Source: Oceanospirillales bacterium (GTDB taxonomy: Bacteria; Pseudomonadota; Gammaproteobacteria; Pseudomonadales; Endozoicomonadaceae). From it: DNA of 64,000 nt. The notes beneath the pieces are model-generated. The model was not told the DNA's origin and ran no database searches. It worked only from the letters and a program-made list of their open reading frames with translations. Of the stretch, positions 1 to 8,137 are shown piece by piece. Both the position numbers and the translations under genes were made by a program. The stretch lies in assembly GCA_004762125.1 (NCBI GenBank), contig SIHQ01000010.1, forward strand, positions 62,001 through 126,000, read 5' to 3'. Positions within the stretch are counted from its first letter, which is position 1; each line of letters starts with the position of its first letter.

Positions 1-407
1 TCAGCCCGGCGTTAGCTGAGCGTGAACGCTGGTTGGTATTGAATAAGCTAGACCTGCTGCCGGAAGATCAACAGAAAGAAATTTGTGATCGTATCGTTTC
101 CGAACTTGATTGGAAGGGACCTGTTTATACCGTGTCCGCCATTGCTAGTAGGGGAACTGAAAAGCTGGCTCAAGATCTGATGACGTTCATTGAAGAACGT
201 AATCTTCTGGAAAAAGATGACGATGTTGTCGCGGCCCAGGAAGCGGAAACCCGCGAAAAACTGGAAGTCGAAGCTCGTGGTCGTATGCGTGAACTGGCAG
301 AAGAACGCAGGCAGTACCGTCTGGCTCGTAAAGCCGCCAAGTTGGCAGAAGACGAAGAAGATGATGACGATGATGAAGGTGGTACTGAGGTATTCTACGC
401 ACCATAA
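1..407 (+). CDS. obgE: GTPase ObgE/CgtA, C-terminal part (5' end outside window)
   Basis: This is the 3' end of the ribosome-associated Obg GTPase, which acts in late 50S assembly and stress control. The frame is open from the window edge and reads SPALAERERWLVLNKLDLLP, which includes the NKLD guanine-specificity motif (G4). It continues through the SAIA segment (G5) and ends in a charged tail with an acidic run of Glu/Asp before the stop at 405-407. Acidic tails are usual for proteobacterial Obg. About two thirds of the protein, including the Obg fold and the P-loop, lies upstream. It is followed by proB on the same strand, an arrangement also known in Pseudomonas. Confidence 0.95.
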   Translation, partial: SPALAERERWLVLNKLDLLPEDQQKEICDRIVSELDWKGPVYTVSAIASRGTEKLAQDLMTFIEERNLLEKDDDVVAAQEAETREKLEVEARGRMRELAEERRQYRLARKAAKLAEDEEDDDDDEGGTEVFYAP

Positions 408-420
408 TCATTGATAAAAA

Positions 421-459
421 AAGTCTCCACCCATTCATACATGCATGGATGGAGGCTTT
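421..459 (+). terminator. Probable terminator after obgE
   Basis: An imperfect hairpin pairs 421-434 with 445-458 (12 of 14 positions Watson-Crick, one G-T, one mismatch). Only a short T run follows, so termination may be partial. It lies between obgE and proB. Confidence 0.45.
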
Positions 460-505
460 AAGCTGAGCATGACTAAACGCTCATAGCTGTTGAGGGAGTA
501 AAGGT

Positions 506-1636
506 ATGAGTGAGCGAAGCAGACTGAAAAAAGCTCGTCGCTGGGTAATCAAAATTGGCAGTGCTTTACTGACCAATGAAGGCCGTGGTCTGGATGTCAG
601 TAGTATTAATGACTGGGTTACCCAGATCTGTCAGCTGCGTAAACAAGGTGTTGAGGTGATTCTGGTTTCCTCAGGTGCTATCGCGGCCGGTATGGAAAAG
701 CTGAATCTGAAAGATCGACCGACAGCTTTGAATGAACTTCAGGCTGCTGCCGCAGTAGGTCAGGCTCGTCTCGTTCAGACCTGGGAAAGCAGTTTTCAAT
801 ATCATGGCGTTCAGCCAGCACAGATATTACTTACTCACGCTGATCATAGTAATCGTAAGCGTTATCTCAATGCCCGCAGTACTCTTAACACGCTGCTCGA
901 TATGGGTGTGGTTCCTGTTGTTAATGAAAACGACACCGTAGTGACCGATGAAATTTGCTTTGGTGATAACGATACCTTGGGTGCGTTGGTCACTAATCTC
1001 GTTGAGGCTGATATGTTGGTCATCCTGACGGATCAAGATGGTCTTTATACGGCTGACCCGAGAATGGATTCTTCTGCGAAGCTGATTTCTGAAGTTCGGG
1101 CTCAGGATCCTTCCCTCGATGCGATGGCAGGCGGCGGCAGTGGTCGTCTTGGCCGTGGTGGTATGCAAACCAAGCTTCGGGCTGCTCGACAGGCCGCGGC
1201 TTCGGGTGCTGCAACAGTGATTGTAGGAGGGCGCATTGATCAGGTGATTGAACGACTCAGTCAGGAAGAGGAGCTGGGAACTCTTTTATTACCAGATCAT
1301 GAGCGTATGGCCGCTCGTAAACAGTGGCTGCAAGGCCATATGCAAACTGCGGGTGAACTGGTTCTTGATGCGGGTGCTGTGGATGTTCTTTGTAATCAGG
1401 GAAAGAGCCTTCTGCCTGTTGGTGTTAAAGCGATCAAAGGGCTTTTTCAGCGGGGTGAAATGGTGACCTGTGTGGATGAACAGGGTAATGAGGTTGCCCG
1501 CGGCCTGATTAACTACGGTTCTGATGAAGCATCAAAAATTGTTGGTCAAGGCAGCAAGAGAATTCCGAAAATTCTGGGCTATGAGGGTGAATCTGAACTA
1601 TTACACAGAGATAATATGGTATTAACCTGCTGTTGA
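506..1636 (+). CDS. proB: Glutamate 5-kinase
   Basis: ProB phosphorylates L-glutamate with ATP to glutamate 5-phosphate, the first and feedback-controlled step of proline synthesis in the cytoplasm. The 376-residue product has the usual full length. The N-terminal amino-acid-kinase fold shows [20 protein letters not shown] and NENDTV. The [15 protein letters not shown] segment is the glutamate/nucleotide region. The last 100 residues or so are a PUA domain, as in the long ProB form. The start has a purine-rich GAGGGAGTAAAGG just upstream. proA is not adjacent, so the proline pathway genes are dispersed. Confidence 0.97.
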   Translation: MSERSRLKKARRWVIKIGSALLTNEGRGLDVSSINDWVTQICQLRKQGVEVILVSSGAIAAGMEKLNLKDRPTALNELQAAAAVGQARLVQTWESSFQYHGVQPAQILLTHADHSNRKRYLNARSTLNTLLDMGVVPVVNENDTVVTDEICFGDNDTLGALVTNLVEADMLVILTDQDGLYTADPRMDSSAKLISEVRAQDPSLDAMAGGGSGRLGRGGMQTKLRAARQAAASGAATVIVGGRIDQVIERLSQEEELGTLLLPDHERMAARKQWLQGHMQTAGELVLDAGAVDVLCNQGKSLLPVGVKAIKGLFQRGEMVTCVDEQGNEVARGLINYGSDEASKIVGQGSKRIPKILGYEGESELLHRDNMVLTCC

Positions 1637-1653
1637 GTGCCTTTGTTCAGATG

Positions 1654-1685
1654 TAAAAAAACCGGCCCAAGGCCGGTTTTTTTAC
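1654..1685. terminator. Bidirectional terminator between proB and rpsT
   Basis: The sequence is AAAAAAACCGGCC, a short AA loop, then GGCCGGTTTTTTT. It is a GC-rich perfect stem with an A run on one side and a T run on the other, placed between convergent proB and rpsT. It should terminate both transcripts. Confidence 0.93.
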
Positions 1686-1697
1686 ATCATCACCAGA

Positions 1698-1964
1698 TTA
1701 AGCAGTCAGAGCTTTGATCTGAGCGTTCAGACGGCTCTTATGACGAGCAGCCTTGTTCTTGTGGATGATGCCTTTGTCAGCCATACGGTCAATAACTGGT
1801 ACAGCAATGGTGTACTCAGTCTTGGCCAGTGCAGCGTCTTTAGCTTCGATAGCGCGTATTACTTTCTTGAGAGAAGTACGAACCATAGAACGCAGGGAAG
1901 CGTTGTGGGTACGACGAACTTCAGCTTGACGCGCGCGCTTCTTGGCAGAAGGAGAATTAGCCAT
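1698..1964 (-). CDS. rpsT: 30S ribosomal protein S20
   Basis: S20 binds 16S rRNA early in 30S assembly. The 88-residue product begins [18 protein letters not shown] and is highly basic and helical, as expected for S20. The frame is open for another 37 codons upstream, but the start at 1964 is chosen because it gives the canonical S20 N-terminus and has AGGAA just before it. The gene is divergent from murJ, a widely conserved gammaproteobacterial arrangement. Confidence 0.97.
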   Translation of the reverse strand: MANSPSAKKRARQAEVRRTHNASLRSMVRTSLKKVIRAIEAKDAALAKTEYTIAVPVIDRMADKGIIHKNKAARHKSRLNAQIKALTA

Positions 1965-2246
1965 GATAAGGGTTCCTGGAATCTTGTTAACCGGTTTACT
2001 GTTTAGACAGAGGGCTTCAGGCCACTCTGCTTTGAGCATGGAGTTTGCCGCGTCACCGAGAAAGCTCCCGGGCAAGAGCTAAAAAGGTGCCATACCCATA
2101 CAGTCAAGTCGCGGAATCATGCCTACTTGCGCTCGGGTTGTCAATAACGGAGCTTGACGCTGGATTGAGTGAAACTCCATGATGCTGTGAATGCCTGAAG
2201 TTCATGAGGTACTATTAGCTGTTTTTCAAGAGTCTGAGTCTTCTGA

Positions 2247-3827
2247 ATGTCTGAATCCAGTAAACCGGCAGAAACGGATACTGCTGTAAAGGAAAAGTCA
2301 CCCAGCCTGTTGCGGTCAAGCATGGTGGTTGGTGTGATGACTATGATGTCCAGAGTACTGGGCTTGGCCAGGGATGTGGTGATTGCCGGCTATTTCGGTT
2401 CCACGGCTTCTGCTGATGCTTTTTTTGTCGCTTTTAAGATCCCTAACTTTCTCCGAAGGCTGTTTGCCGAGGGAGCGTTCTCTCAGGCTTTTGTTCCAAT
2501 TTTGTCGGAATATCGTACCAAAAGGAGTTTTGAAGAGGTTAGGGAGCTGGTTTGCAGGGTGAGTGGCACTTTGGCGGGTACGCTGACCATTGTCACTATG
2601 CTCTGTATGCTGGGTTCGCCGCTGTTGATACGACTGTTTGCACCTGGCTTTATAGATCAGCCTGAAAAGCTGGCTCTGGCCGCAGAGATGCTTCGGATTA
2701 CCTTTCCTTATCTATTACTGATTTCACTGACAGCGTTGGCGGGTTCGATTCTTAACAGCTACAACCGTTTTGCAGTACCCGCTTTTACACCTGTGTTGCT
2801 TAACTTGAGTCTGATCGGTTCGACTCTGTTTTTGTCACCTTATTTTGAAAACCCGATCATGGCGCTGGCTTGGGGTGTGGTGGTTGCAGGGATTTCCCAG
2901 CTGCTGTTGCAAATCCCCTTTCTCATGCAAATTCGGCTGTTACCCATGCCTAGGTGGGGTAAAGAGCATGAAGGTGTAAAGCGGATCATGACGTTGATGA
3001 TTCCGGCATTGTTCGGTGTCTCTGTTAGCCAGATAAACTTGCTTCTGGATACAGTGCTGGCTTCTTTTCTGGAAACGGGCAGTGTTTCCTGGCTCTATTA
3101 CTCTGATCGCCTTGCCGAGTTACCTCTTGGGGTGTTTGGTATTGCCATCGCAACGGTAATCCTACCCAGCTTATCTCGCAAGCACTCCGAGGATGGTGGT
3201 GGGCATTTTTCAAAAACGCTGGATTGGGCATTACGATTGGTTTTGCTGATTGGTCTTCCCTCGGCCGTAGCCTTGTTTATGTTGGCAGAACCTTTGATCG
3301 CGACACTGTTCGATTACGGTGAAATGCAGAACAGAGATGTGTTGATGGCTTCCATGAGTTTGAAAGCCTATTCCCTGGGACTGGTTGCCTTTATGTTGAT
3401 CAAGGTTTTGGCACCTGGTTACTTTGCGCGGCAGGATACAAAAACACCGGTAAAAATTGCGATTAAGGCTCTGATTGCCAATATGGTGTTTAACCTGATG
3501 TTGGTGTTCTGGTTAAAACATGCAGGGTTAGCACTGGCTACGACACTGTCAGCCTTTATGAATGCGGGAATGTTGTTCTGGGGATTAAAACGAGCCGGTG
3601 TGTTCAAAGCCACTGAAGGCTGGATGACATACGGATTCAGATTGCTGTTTGCTAACAGTGTTCTGGCGACTTGTTTGTATTTCCTAGCACAGGATACTGA
3701 ATGGTGGCTGGAAGCAGGACTCTGGCAGCGAGCGTCTGAAATGACGCAAATTGTGGTAGCGGGGCTTTTGGCTTATGTCATATCACTGTTGCTGACTGGT
3801 GTAAGGGTTCGGCAATTCAGGCATTGA
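2247..3827 (+). CDS. murJ: Lipid II flippase MurJ (MviN)
   Basis: MurJ flips lipid II across the inner membrane for peptidoglycan synthesis and belongs to the MOP exporter superfamily. The 526-residue product is almost wholly hydrophobic, consistent with about 14 membrane segments. It carries the family segments SRVLGLARDVVIAGYFG, ADAFFVAFKIPNFLRRLFAEG and QDTKTPVKIA. The chosen start gives about 20 polar residues before the first helix. No strong Shine-Dalgarno is visible, so the start is slightly uncertain. In many relatives ribF follows directly, but here two minus-strand genes intervene. Confidence 0.97.
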   Translation: MSESSKPAETDTAVKEKSPSLLRSSMVVGVMTMMSRVLGLARDVVIAGYFGSTASADAFFVAFKIPNFLRRLFAEGAFSQAFVPILSEYRTKRSFEEVRELVCRVSGTLAGTLTIVTMLCMLGSPLLIRLFAPGFIDQPEKLALAAEMLRITFPYLLLISLTALAGSILNSYNRFAVPAFTPVLLNLSLIGSTLFLSPYFENPIMALAWGVVVAGISQLLLQIPFLMQIRLLPMPRWGKEHEGVKRIMTLMIPALFGVSVSQINLLLDTVLASFLETGSVSWLYYSDRLAELPLGVFGIAIATVILPSLSRKHSEDGGGHFSKTLDWALRLVLLIGLPSAVALFMLAEPLIATLFDYGEMQNRDVLMASMSLKAYSLGLVAFMLIKVLAPGYFARQDTKTPVKIAIKALIANMVFNLMLVFWLKHAGLALATTLSAFMNAGMLFWGLKRAGVFKATEGWMTYGFRLLFANSVLATCLYFLAQDTEWWLEAGLWQRASEMTQIVVAGLLAYVISLLLTGVRVRQFRH

Positions 3828-3929
3828 TAAGAAGTGGGCAATCCATGGCTTTAATCCGGAGACAACCGTGTTGATTGTATTAATGCCATGAAGCCTTTTT
3901 GCTAAGGCTCTATTATTCGGATACCTGAT

Positions 3930-3964
3930 TCTATTAAAGAAAGATCGTTTCTACTGGAAACGAT
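3930..3964 (-). terminator. Probable terminator of the 3977-5566 gene
   Basis: Read on the minus strand, ATCGTTTC, loop CAGTA, then GAAACGAT form a perfect 8-bp stem followed by CTTTCTTTAAT. It lies just past the stop codon of the minus-strand gene. A second weak hairpin, AGCCTT/AAGGCT at 3892-3909, may serve murJ from the other side. Confidence 0.55.
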
Positions 3965-3976
3965 TCTTCGAGGAAG

Positions 3977-5566
3977 CTAGCCGCCGCCATTAAGATTAGA
4001 CGGAGGGACTGCCTCTAATGCTTTTCGTGCTGAAGCTTCATTGTGCTGAAGTTTGTGAAGCACCGGCCATTGGGATGGCTCTAACTGCAGTAAGTCTTCG
4101 GTGGGAAGAGTCTTAATACCACTGTCAGCTATTTCGAATTGTTTACCATGAAATGGCTCTGTAAGACTGTTTAATGTTGGGTCGAGTAATTCTTCAGTAA
4201 GTGCGTCAATTGTTTTGTGCAGTTCGGCGTAATGATGAAGATAGGTGGCAGCAACGAGCTTGCAGTGGTAAATCCCGTCAGTTACTTTATTTCGTAAGCT
4301 TATTTGGTTGTTGGAGTGAGTGACAGGGTCAGTAGGGTTAATATCCTCGTAGGATTGTATCAGGTCATTGGTGGTTTTTTTTCTATCGATGACTTCGTCT
4401 CTCAACTGATCAGCGAGCTGTAAAAAGTGATGCGCTTGTTGTTCATACTCAACCCGTTTTTGCGGATCAATTTTTTTACTGTCTGTTTTAGCAAGTGCAT
4501 AAAGGTTATCGCTGAACTCTCTTATGGCTTTGCTGGTGTAATGAATGGAGACAGACAGCTCTTCCTGGTTGTGGAGAACAGAATCTGTTGTACTCCTATT
4601 ACTGAGAGCTGCTTTCGGGGTGCTTTCATCACTCTGTTCAAGGTTGGCAGAGGTTAATGGTGTTGTATCGAGGACGTAGCTGATAGCGATTGGTGCCGCC
4701 GCAGGTGGTGTCTCAACCGAAACTACTGCTGTATCGCTGATAGGTATACTGGTTTGAGACATAGACAGAACAGATTGGGCCTGAGGGGGGGCTATTATTT
4801 GTAGAATGTTTTCTAGAATAGTGATGGGGCCCGACGTCATGCCTGAACTGTAATTCTGCCAATTATCGGCCAGTTTTTCGTGGTCAGGTAATAAATCATT
4901 CAGTTTTTCAAGTTCTAGATTGACCTGATCCAACTTGTTCTGAAATTGTTTGGCATTACCAATCAGTCCAGCAAGCTCTGTACTGAGGCGTTTCTGAATA
5001 TTTTTAGCTACTTTATTGTTTTTACTGCCTTCCAATTCGAGAATGTAATCGGCCGCCCGTTTTGTGGCCTGATTAATTGATTCTGCTAATGGTTTAAGTT
5101 CGCTTGTTAATCCCCAGAAATTTGCAGAGCCTTGCTGGTAAGCTTCGCTGTGTTCGGGTTGGTCCTGAAAAGCGAGTTGTAGTTTCTTCAGCGGCTCTTG
5201 AAGTTCATGTTCAGGAGAAAGCAGGGTCGGAATATTTCCCAATGCATTGGTGAGTGACGCCATTAATCGCGCATGTTTAGGGTTTCGAATTAGTTCTGGA
5301 CGGTAAATGCCAATAGTTCGAAAAAGGGCGGCAAAAGGGCGTATCAGATAATTCAAAAGCCTTGAGCGGGTGTAATTATGCCCAAGAGGTAAGAATTTAC
5401 CCGGCATATTACGTTGAACTCTTCGACCCAAAGCCCAGGCAGAGGCACGAATAGATGGCTTATTTGGAGTCTGGAGCTGCTGGGTGATACTGGTTTGAGA
5501 TACAGGTTTTATATCCATTCGGCTGCCTTGTCGTGTCTGCTTTTCCAGAGCTTCGGCTTGATTCAT
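3977..5566 (-). CDS. Unrecognised protein with helical and low-complexity regions
   Basis: I do not recognise this 529-residue protein. It has no signal peptide. The N-terminal 110 residues are basic, with one amphipathic stretch (YLIRPFAALFRTIGIY). Residues about 120-240 are Leu/Glu/Lys/Gln-rich and likely coiled coil. A Thr/Ser/Ala/Pro-rich linker follows at about 270-335, then a second helical block, and the tail ends NLNGGG. A start 16 codons downstream (5518) has a better ribosome site (AAGGCAG). It follows the exported zinc-ribbon gene by 35 bp on the same strand, so the two may be cotranscribed. The composition resembles lineage-specific or effector-like proteins, but no function can be assigned. 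Confidence 0.8.
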   Translation of the reverse strand: MNQAEALEKQTRQGSRMDIKPVSQTSITQQLQTPNKPSIRASAWALGRRVQRNMPGKFLPLGHNYTRSRLLNYLIRPFAALFRTIGIYRPELIRNPKHARLMASLTNALGNIPTLLSPEHELQEPLKKLQLAFQDQPEHSEAYQQGSANFWGLTSELKPLAESINQATKRAADYILELEGSKNNKVAKNIQKRLSTELAGLIGNAKQFQNKLDQVNLELEKLNDLLPDHEKLADNWQNYSSGMTSGPITILENILQIIAPPQAQSVLSMSQTSIPISDTAVVSVETPPAAAPIAISYVLDTTPLTSANLEQSDESTPKAALSNRSTTDSVLHNQEELSVSIHYTSKAIREFSDNLYALAKTDSKKIDPQKRVEYEQQAHHFLQLADQLRDEVIDRKKTTNDLIQSYEDINPTDPVTHSNNQISLRNKVTDGIYHCKLVAATYLHHYAELHKTIDALTEELLDPTLNSLTEPFHGKQFEIADSGIKTLPTEDLLQLEPSQWPVLHKLQHNEASARKALEAVPPSNLNGGG

Positions 5567-5601
5567 GCGTACTTGAATATAGAGTGAGTGTTTCGGTAAC
5601 T

Positions 5602-6891
5602 TTATGGTTTCTTACTGTGGGGTAAAGCTATTCTGGTGAGGAGGAGTACTGTTGCCAGTAACATGCTGTGCACACTTGCATCTCCTCTGGTAATAAATTG
5701 CCAGGCGACATAGCCCCAGCACGTGACACTGCCAATGTTTAATCCGATAGTTATACAGCTGTAGGCGTTGGGATGGCGATCGATGATGGCATACCCTGTT
5801 CCACTTTGAGTCAGTGCAGCGCGAATACTGGCTAGTGTCTCACTTAGTTCGAGGGTTGATATTTCAATAATCAGGTTGGTATGCATTAGGTATATAAAAA
5901 AAATATTGTTATGTCGTATAAATGATGCTCTTTCCAGCGTGCTATCACCACTCTGTAAATTTACAGCAAAGTTTTCGCCTGTTTCGATGTTAGGTTGTGG
6001 CAAATCTTGGATAGAGTTCTCTGTTAAAGGGAGGAGGATATTCAGTGTTAATGTTTCTGGAGAGCTGGTTGTTGGTTGTATCGGGTTTGCCTGTGTCAGA
6101 ATGCTCTGTATAGACTGATTGAAATTACTGAATTCAAATGCTGTTTTTGCAAAAGTATTTAACTTATGCATTATTACCCCTAAAACTTGCAGTTTACCCA
6201 CATCTTGAGTATTTGAAGTCTCTATATGAAGCAGAATGTAAAGAGTTGCAGCTATAAATTTGAGTTGAGAATCAATTGTTCGGCGGGTAATGGTATCCGC
6301 TTGTTGTAATACAAACAGATTAGCCCAGAATGAAGCAGCTCTGAAATAACCGACTACGTGACCCGATAGCGCTGCTTCAGCAGCCATTCGTGTTGCGTTG
6401 TTATCCGTTGTAGGTATAACTTGAACTAATTCTAGAGCCAATGCTATGGGTAAATAGAGCTCCAGTAATATGCCCATTTCCCTCATTGTCATAAGAGGAT
6501 AGTGAGATTCTTTGGCAAACTTTCTTTTCAACTGATCTCTCTGTTTCTTACTAAATTGATCTAGCGCGAGCGTAATCAGTCTTTTTTCTACTGTATGGTA
6601 GTTTTGTGGTTTGCGGCGTTGTCTCTCCAGCTGATATTGGTAGCTTTCCAGTATTTCACGGGTGCTCTGCTGTAAATCTCCTTGATGCTCTTTAGCTTCA
6701 CCCGTTTCGCTGGTTGATGCTAAAGCGGTGGTCAATTTTTCACTGGCCTCGTCCAGATTTTTGTCGCACTTGGTGCAAAAATCGTCTCCATTTCGTTTTT
6801 CAGTCCTCGAATCGCAAAAAGGGCAGTTGGCATCCGCTGTCAAAACTGACACTGATATGAAGAAACAGAAAAAAAGTTTGGCAAACTTCAT
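5602..6891 (-). CDS. Exported protein with N-terminal zinc-ribbon motif, unknown function
   Basis: I do not recognise this 429-residue protein. It begins with a clear signal peptide (MKFAKLFFCFFISVSVLTADA). Immediately after the likely cleavage site comes a four-cysteine motif, CPFC (Cys23, Cys26) and CTKC (Cys39, Cys42), spaced Cx2C-x12-Cx2C like a zinc ribbon. A long, mainly helical middle follows. Near the C-terminus two hydrophobic stretches (about 375-395 and 402-422) look like membrane segments, and the end is basic. There is no lipobox before Cys23. It is divergent from ribF and is the first gene of a probable two-gene unit with 3977-5566. Confidence 0.82.
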   Translation of the reverse strand: MKFAKLFFCFFISVSVLTADANCPFCDSRTEKRNGDDFCTKCDKNLDEASEKLTTALASTSETGEAKEHQGDLQQSTREILESYQYQLERQRRKPQNYHTVEKRLITLALDQFSKKQRDQLKRKFAKESHYPLMTMREMGILLELYLPIALALELVQVIPTTDNNATRMAAEAALSGHVVGYFRAASFWANLFVLQQADTITRRTIDSQLKFIAATLYILLHIETSNTQDVGKLQVLGVIMHKLNTFAKTAFEFSNFNQSIQSILTQANPIQPTTSSPETLTLNILLPLTENSIQDLPQPNIETGENFAVNLQSGDSTLERASFIRHNNIFFIYLMHTNLIIEISTLELSETLASIRAALTQSGTGYAIIDRHPNAYSCITIGLNIGSVTCWGYVAWQFITRGDASVHSMLLATVLLLTRIALPHSKKP

Positions 6892-7040
6892 GATCTCTCT
6901 CCAGTACTTTTGGGTGAATGGAGTCTAGAAAAATTAATCTGAATTGCAATTCGATGAGGCCACACAGGATACTGTATCCAACGTGCTACCTACGATATAA
7001 TCCCTGCTTTTACCAGTCTGAACAGAGAATAAGCCGCCCA

Positions 7041-7964
7041 ATGCAGTTGATCCGCGGAATGCATAATATCAAACCGGAGCATCGAGCCTGTGTTGCGACC
7101 ATAGGGAATTTTGACGGTGTTCATCTGGGTCACAGAGCCATACTTGAAACCCTGCGAAAGAAAGCGCAAAAACTGGGTGTTCGTTTATGCGTTATTACCT
7201 TTGAGCCGCAACCGAGAGAGTTTTTTCAGGGAAACAGGGCTCCGGCTCGAGTGACCAACCTGAGAGAAAAGCTGATTTTGCTCGAGGAAGCGGGTGTTGA
7301 TCAGGTACTTTGCCTACCTTTTACCGAGAGACTGCAATGTCTGACACCCGACAGTTTCGTGATGAAGGTGCTGGTGGATGGTCTGGATGTTCGGTTTTTG
7401 ATTGTTGGTGATGATTTTCGTTATGGTTTAAATCGTGCTGGCAACTACGCTCATCTCAAAGCAATGGGAGAGCTTCACGGTTTTGAGGTCTGCGATACAC
7501 GAACGGTCGTTATGGACACTGACCGAATCAGCAGTACCCGTATTCGTGAACGATTGGCTCAGGATGATCTATCTGGTGCCGAAGCGCTGTTGGGACGGCC
7601 CTTTACCATAATAGGGCGAGTAGTTCCCGGACAGAAATTGGGACGGCAATTAGGCTTTCCAACCGCTAATATTCGGGTGAACCGGAAATCTCTACCAGTA
7701 AAGGGCGTTTTCGCGGTCAGGGCACATATTAATGGTGCTTATTATAATGGTGTAGCAAACCTGGGTACTCGACCTACGGTGAATACAGAAAAACCTTTGC
7801 TGGAAGTACATTTGCTTGATTACCAGAGTGACCTCTATGGACAGATGTTGCGGGTTGAATTTATAGAGAAGATTCGCAGCGAAAAGAAGTTCCAGTCGCT
7901 GGATGAACTCAAAGCTGCGATTGCTGCAGATATCGAAGTGGCACGAACAATTCTGACAGCCTGA
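7041..7964 (+). CDS. ribF: Bifunctional riboflavin kinase / FAD synthetase
   Basis: RibF phosphorylates riboflavin to FMN and adenylylates FMN to FAD. The 307-residue product has the N-terminal nucleotidyltransferase domain (IGNFDGVHLGH at residues about 21-31, then SSTRIRERL) and the C-terminal riboflavin kinase domain (GRQLGFPTANI, later GVANLGTRPTV). The frame is open for 41 codons upstream. The start at 7041 gives the family N-terminus MQLIRGMHN. A TATAAT at 6996-7001 is a possible -10 element, but its -35 is poor. ileS follows on the same strand after 173 bp. Confidence 0.96.
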   Translation: MQLIRGMHNIKPEHRACVATIGNFDGVHLGHRAILETLRKKAQKLGVRLCVITFEPQPREFFQGNRAPARVTNLREKLILLEEAGVDQVLCLPFTERLQCLTPDSFVMKVLVDGLDVRFLIVGDDFRYGLNRAGNYAHLKAMGELHGFEVCDTRTVVMDTDRISSTRIRERLAQDDLSGAEALLGRPFTIIGRVVPGQKLGRQLGFPTANIRVNRKSLPVKGVFAVRAHINGAYYNGVANLGTRPTVNTEKPLLEVHLLDYQSDLYGQMLRVEFIEKIRSEKKFQSLDELKAAIAADIEVARTILTA

Positions 7965-8137
7965 TTATTCATTCGTTTAAATACGCTTTAAATAAGTTTT
8001 AAACGATGATGTCAGGCTTACCGGACAAACTGTTTTATAAAGCACAACGGCAGTTGTGTTTTTGTATAACGTCTTGGGATATTTTTCGCGTGGCATCCAG
8101 GTCGATGCAGCTGAAGAAGTGATGATGAGATCCAACT

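Noticed and set aside
6973-7001. Promoter of ribF with TATAAT at 6996
   Set aside because: The -10 is perfect but the only hexamer at 17-bp spacing matches the -35 consensus at about two of six positions, so it is not listed as a feature.
7974-8005. CGTTTAAA/TTTAAACG inverted repeat between ribF and ileS as a terminator
   Set aside because: The stem is AT-only with a 16-nt loop and no T run; too weak to call.
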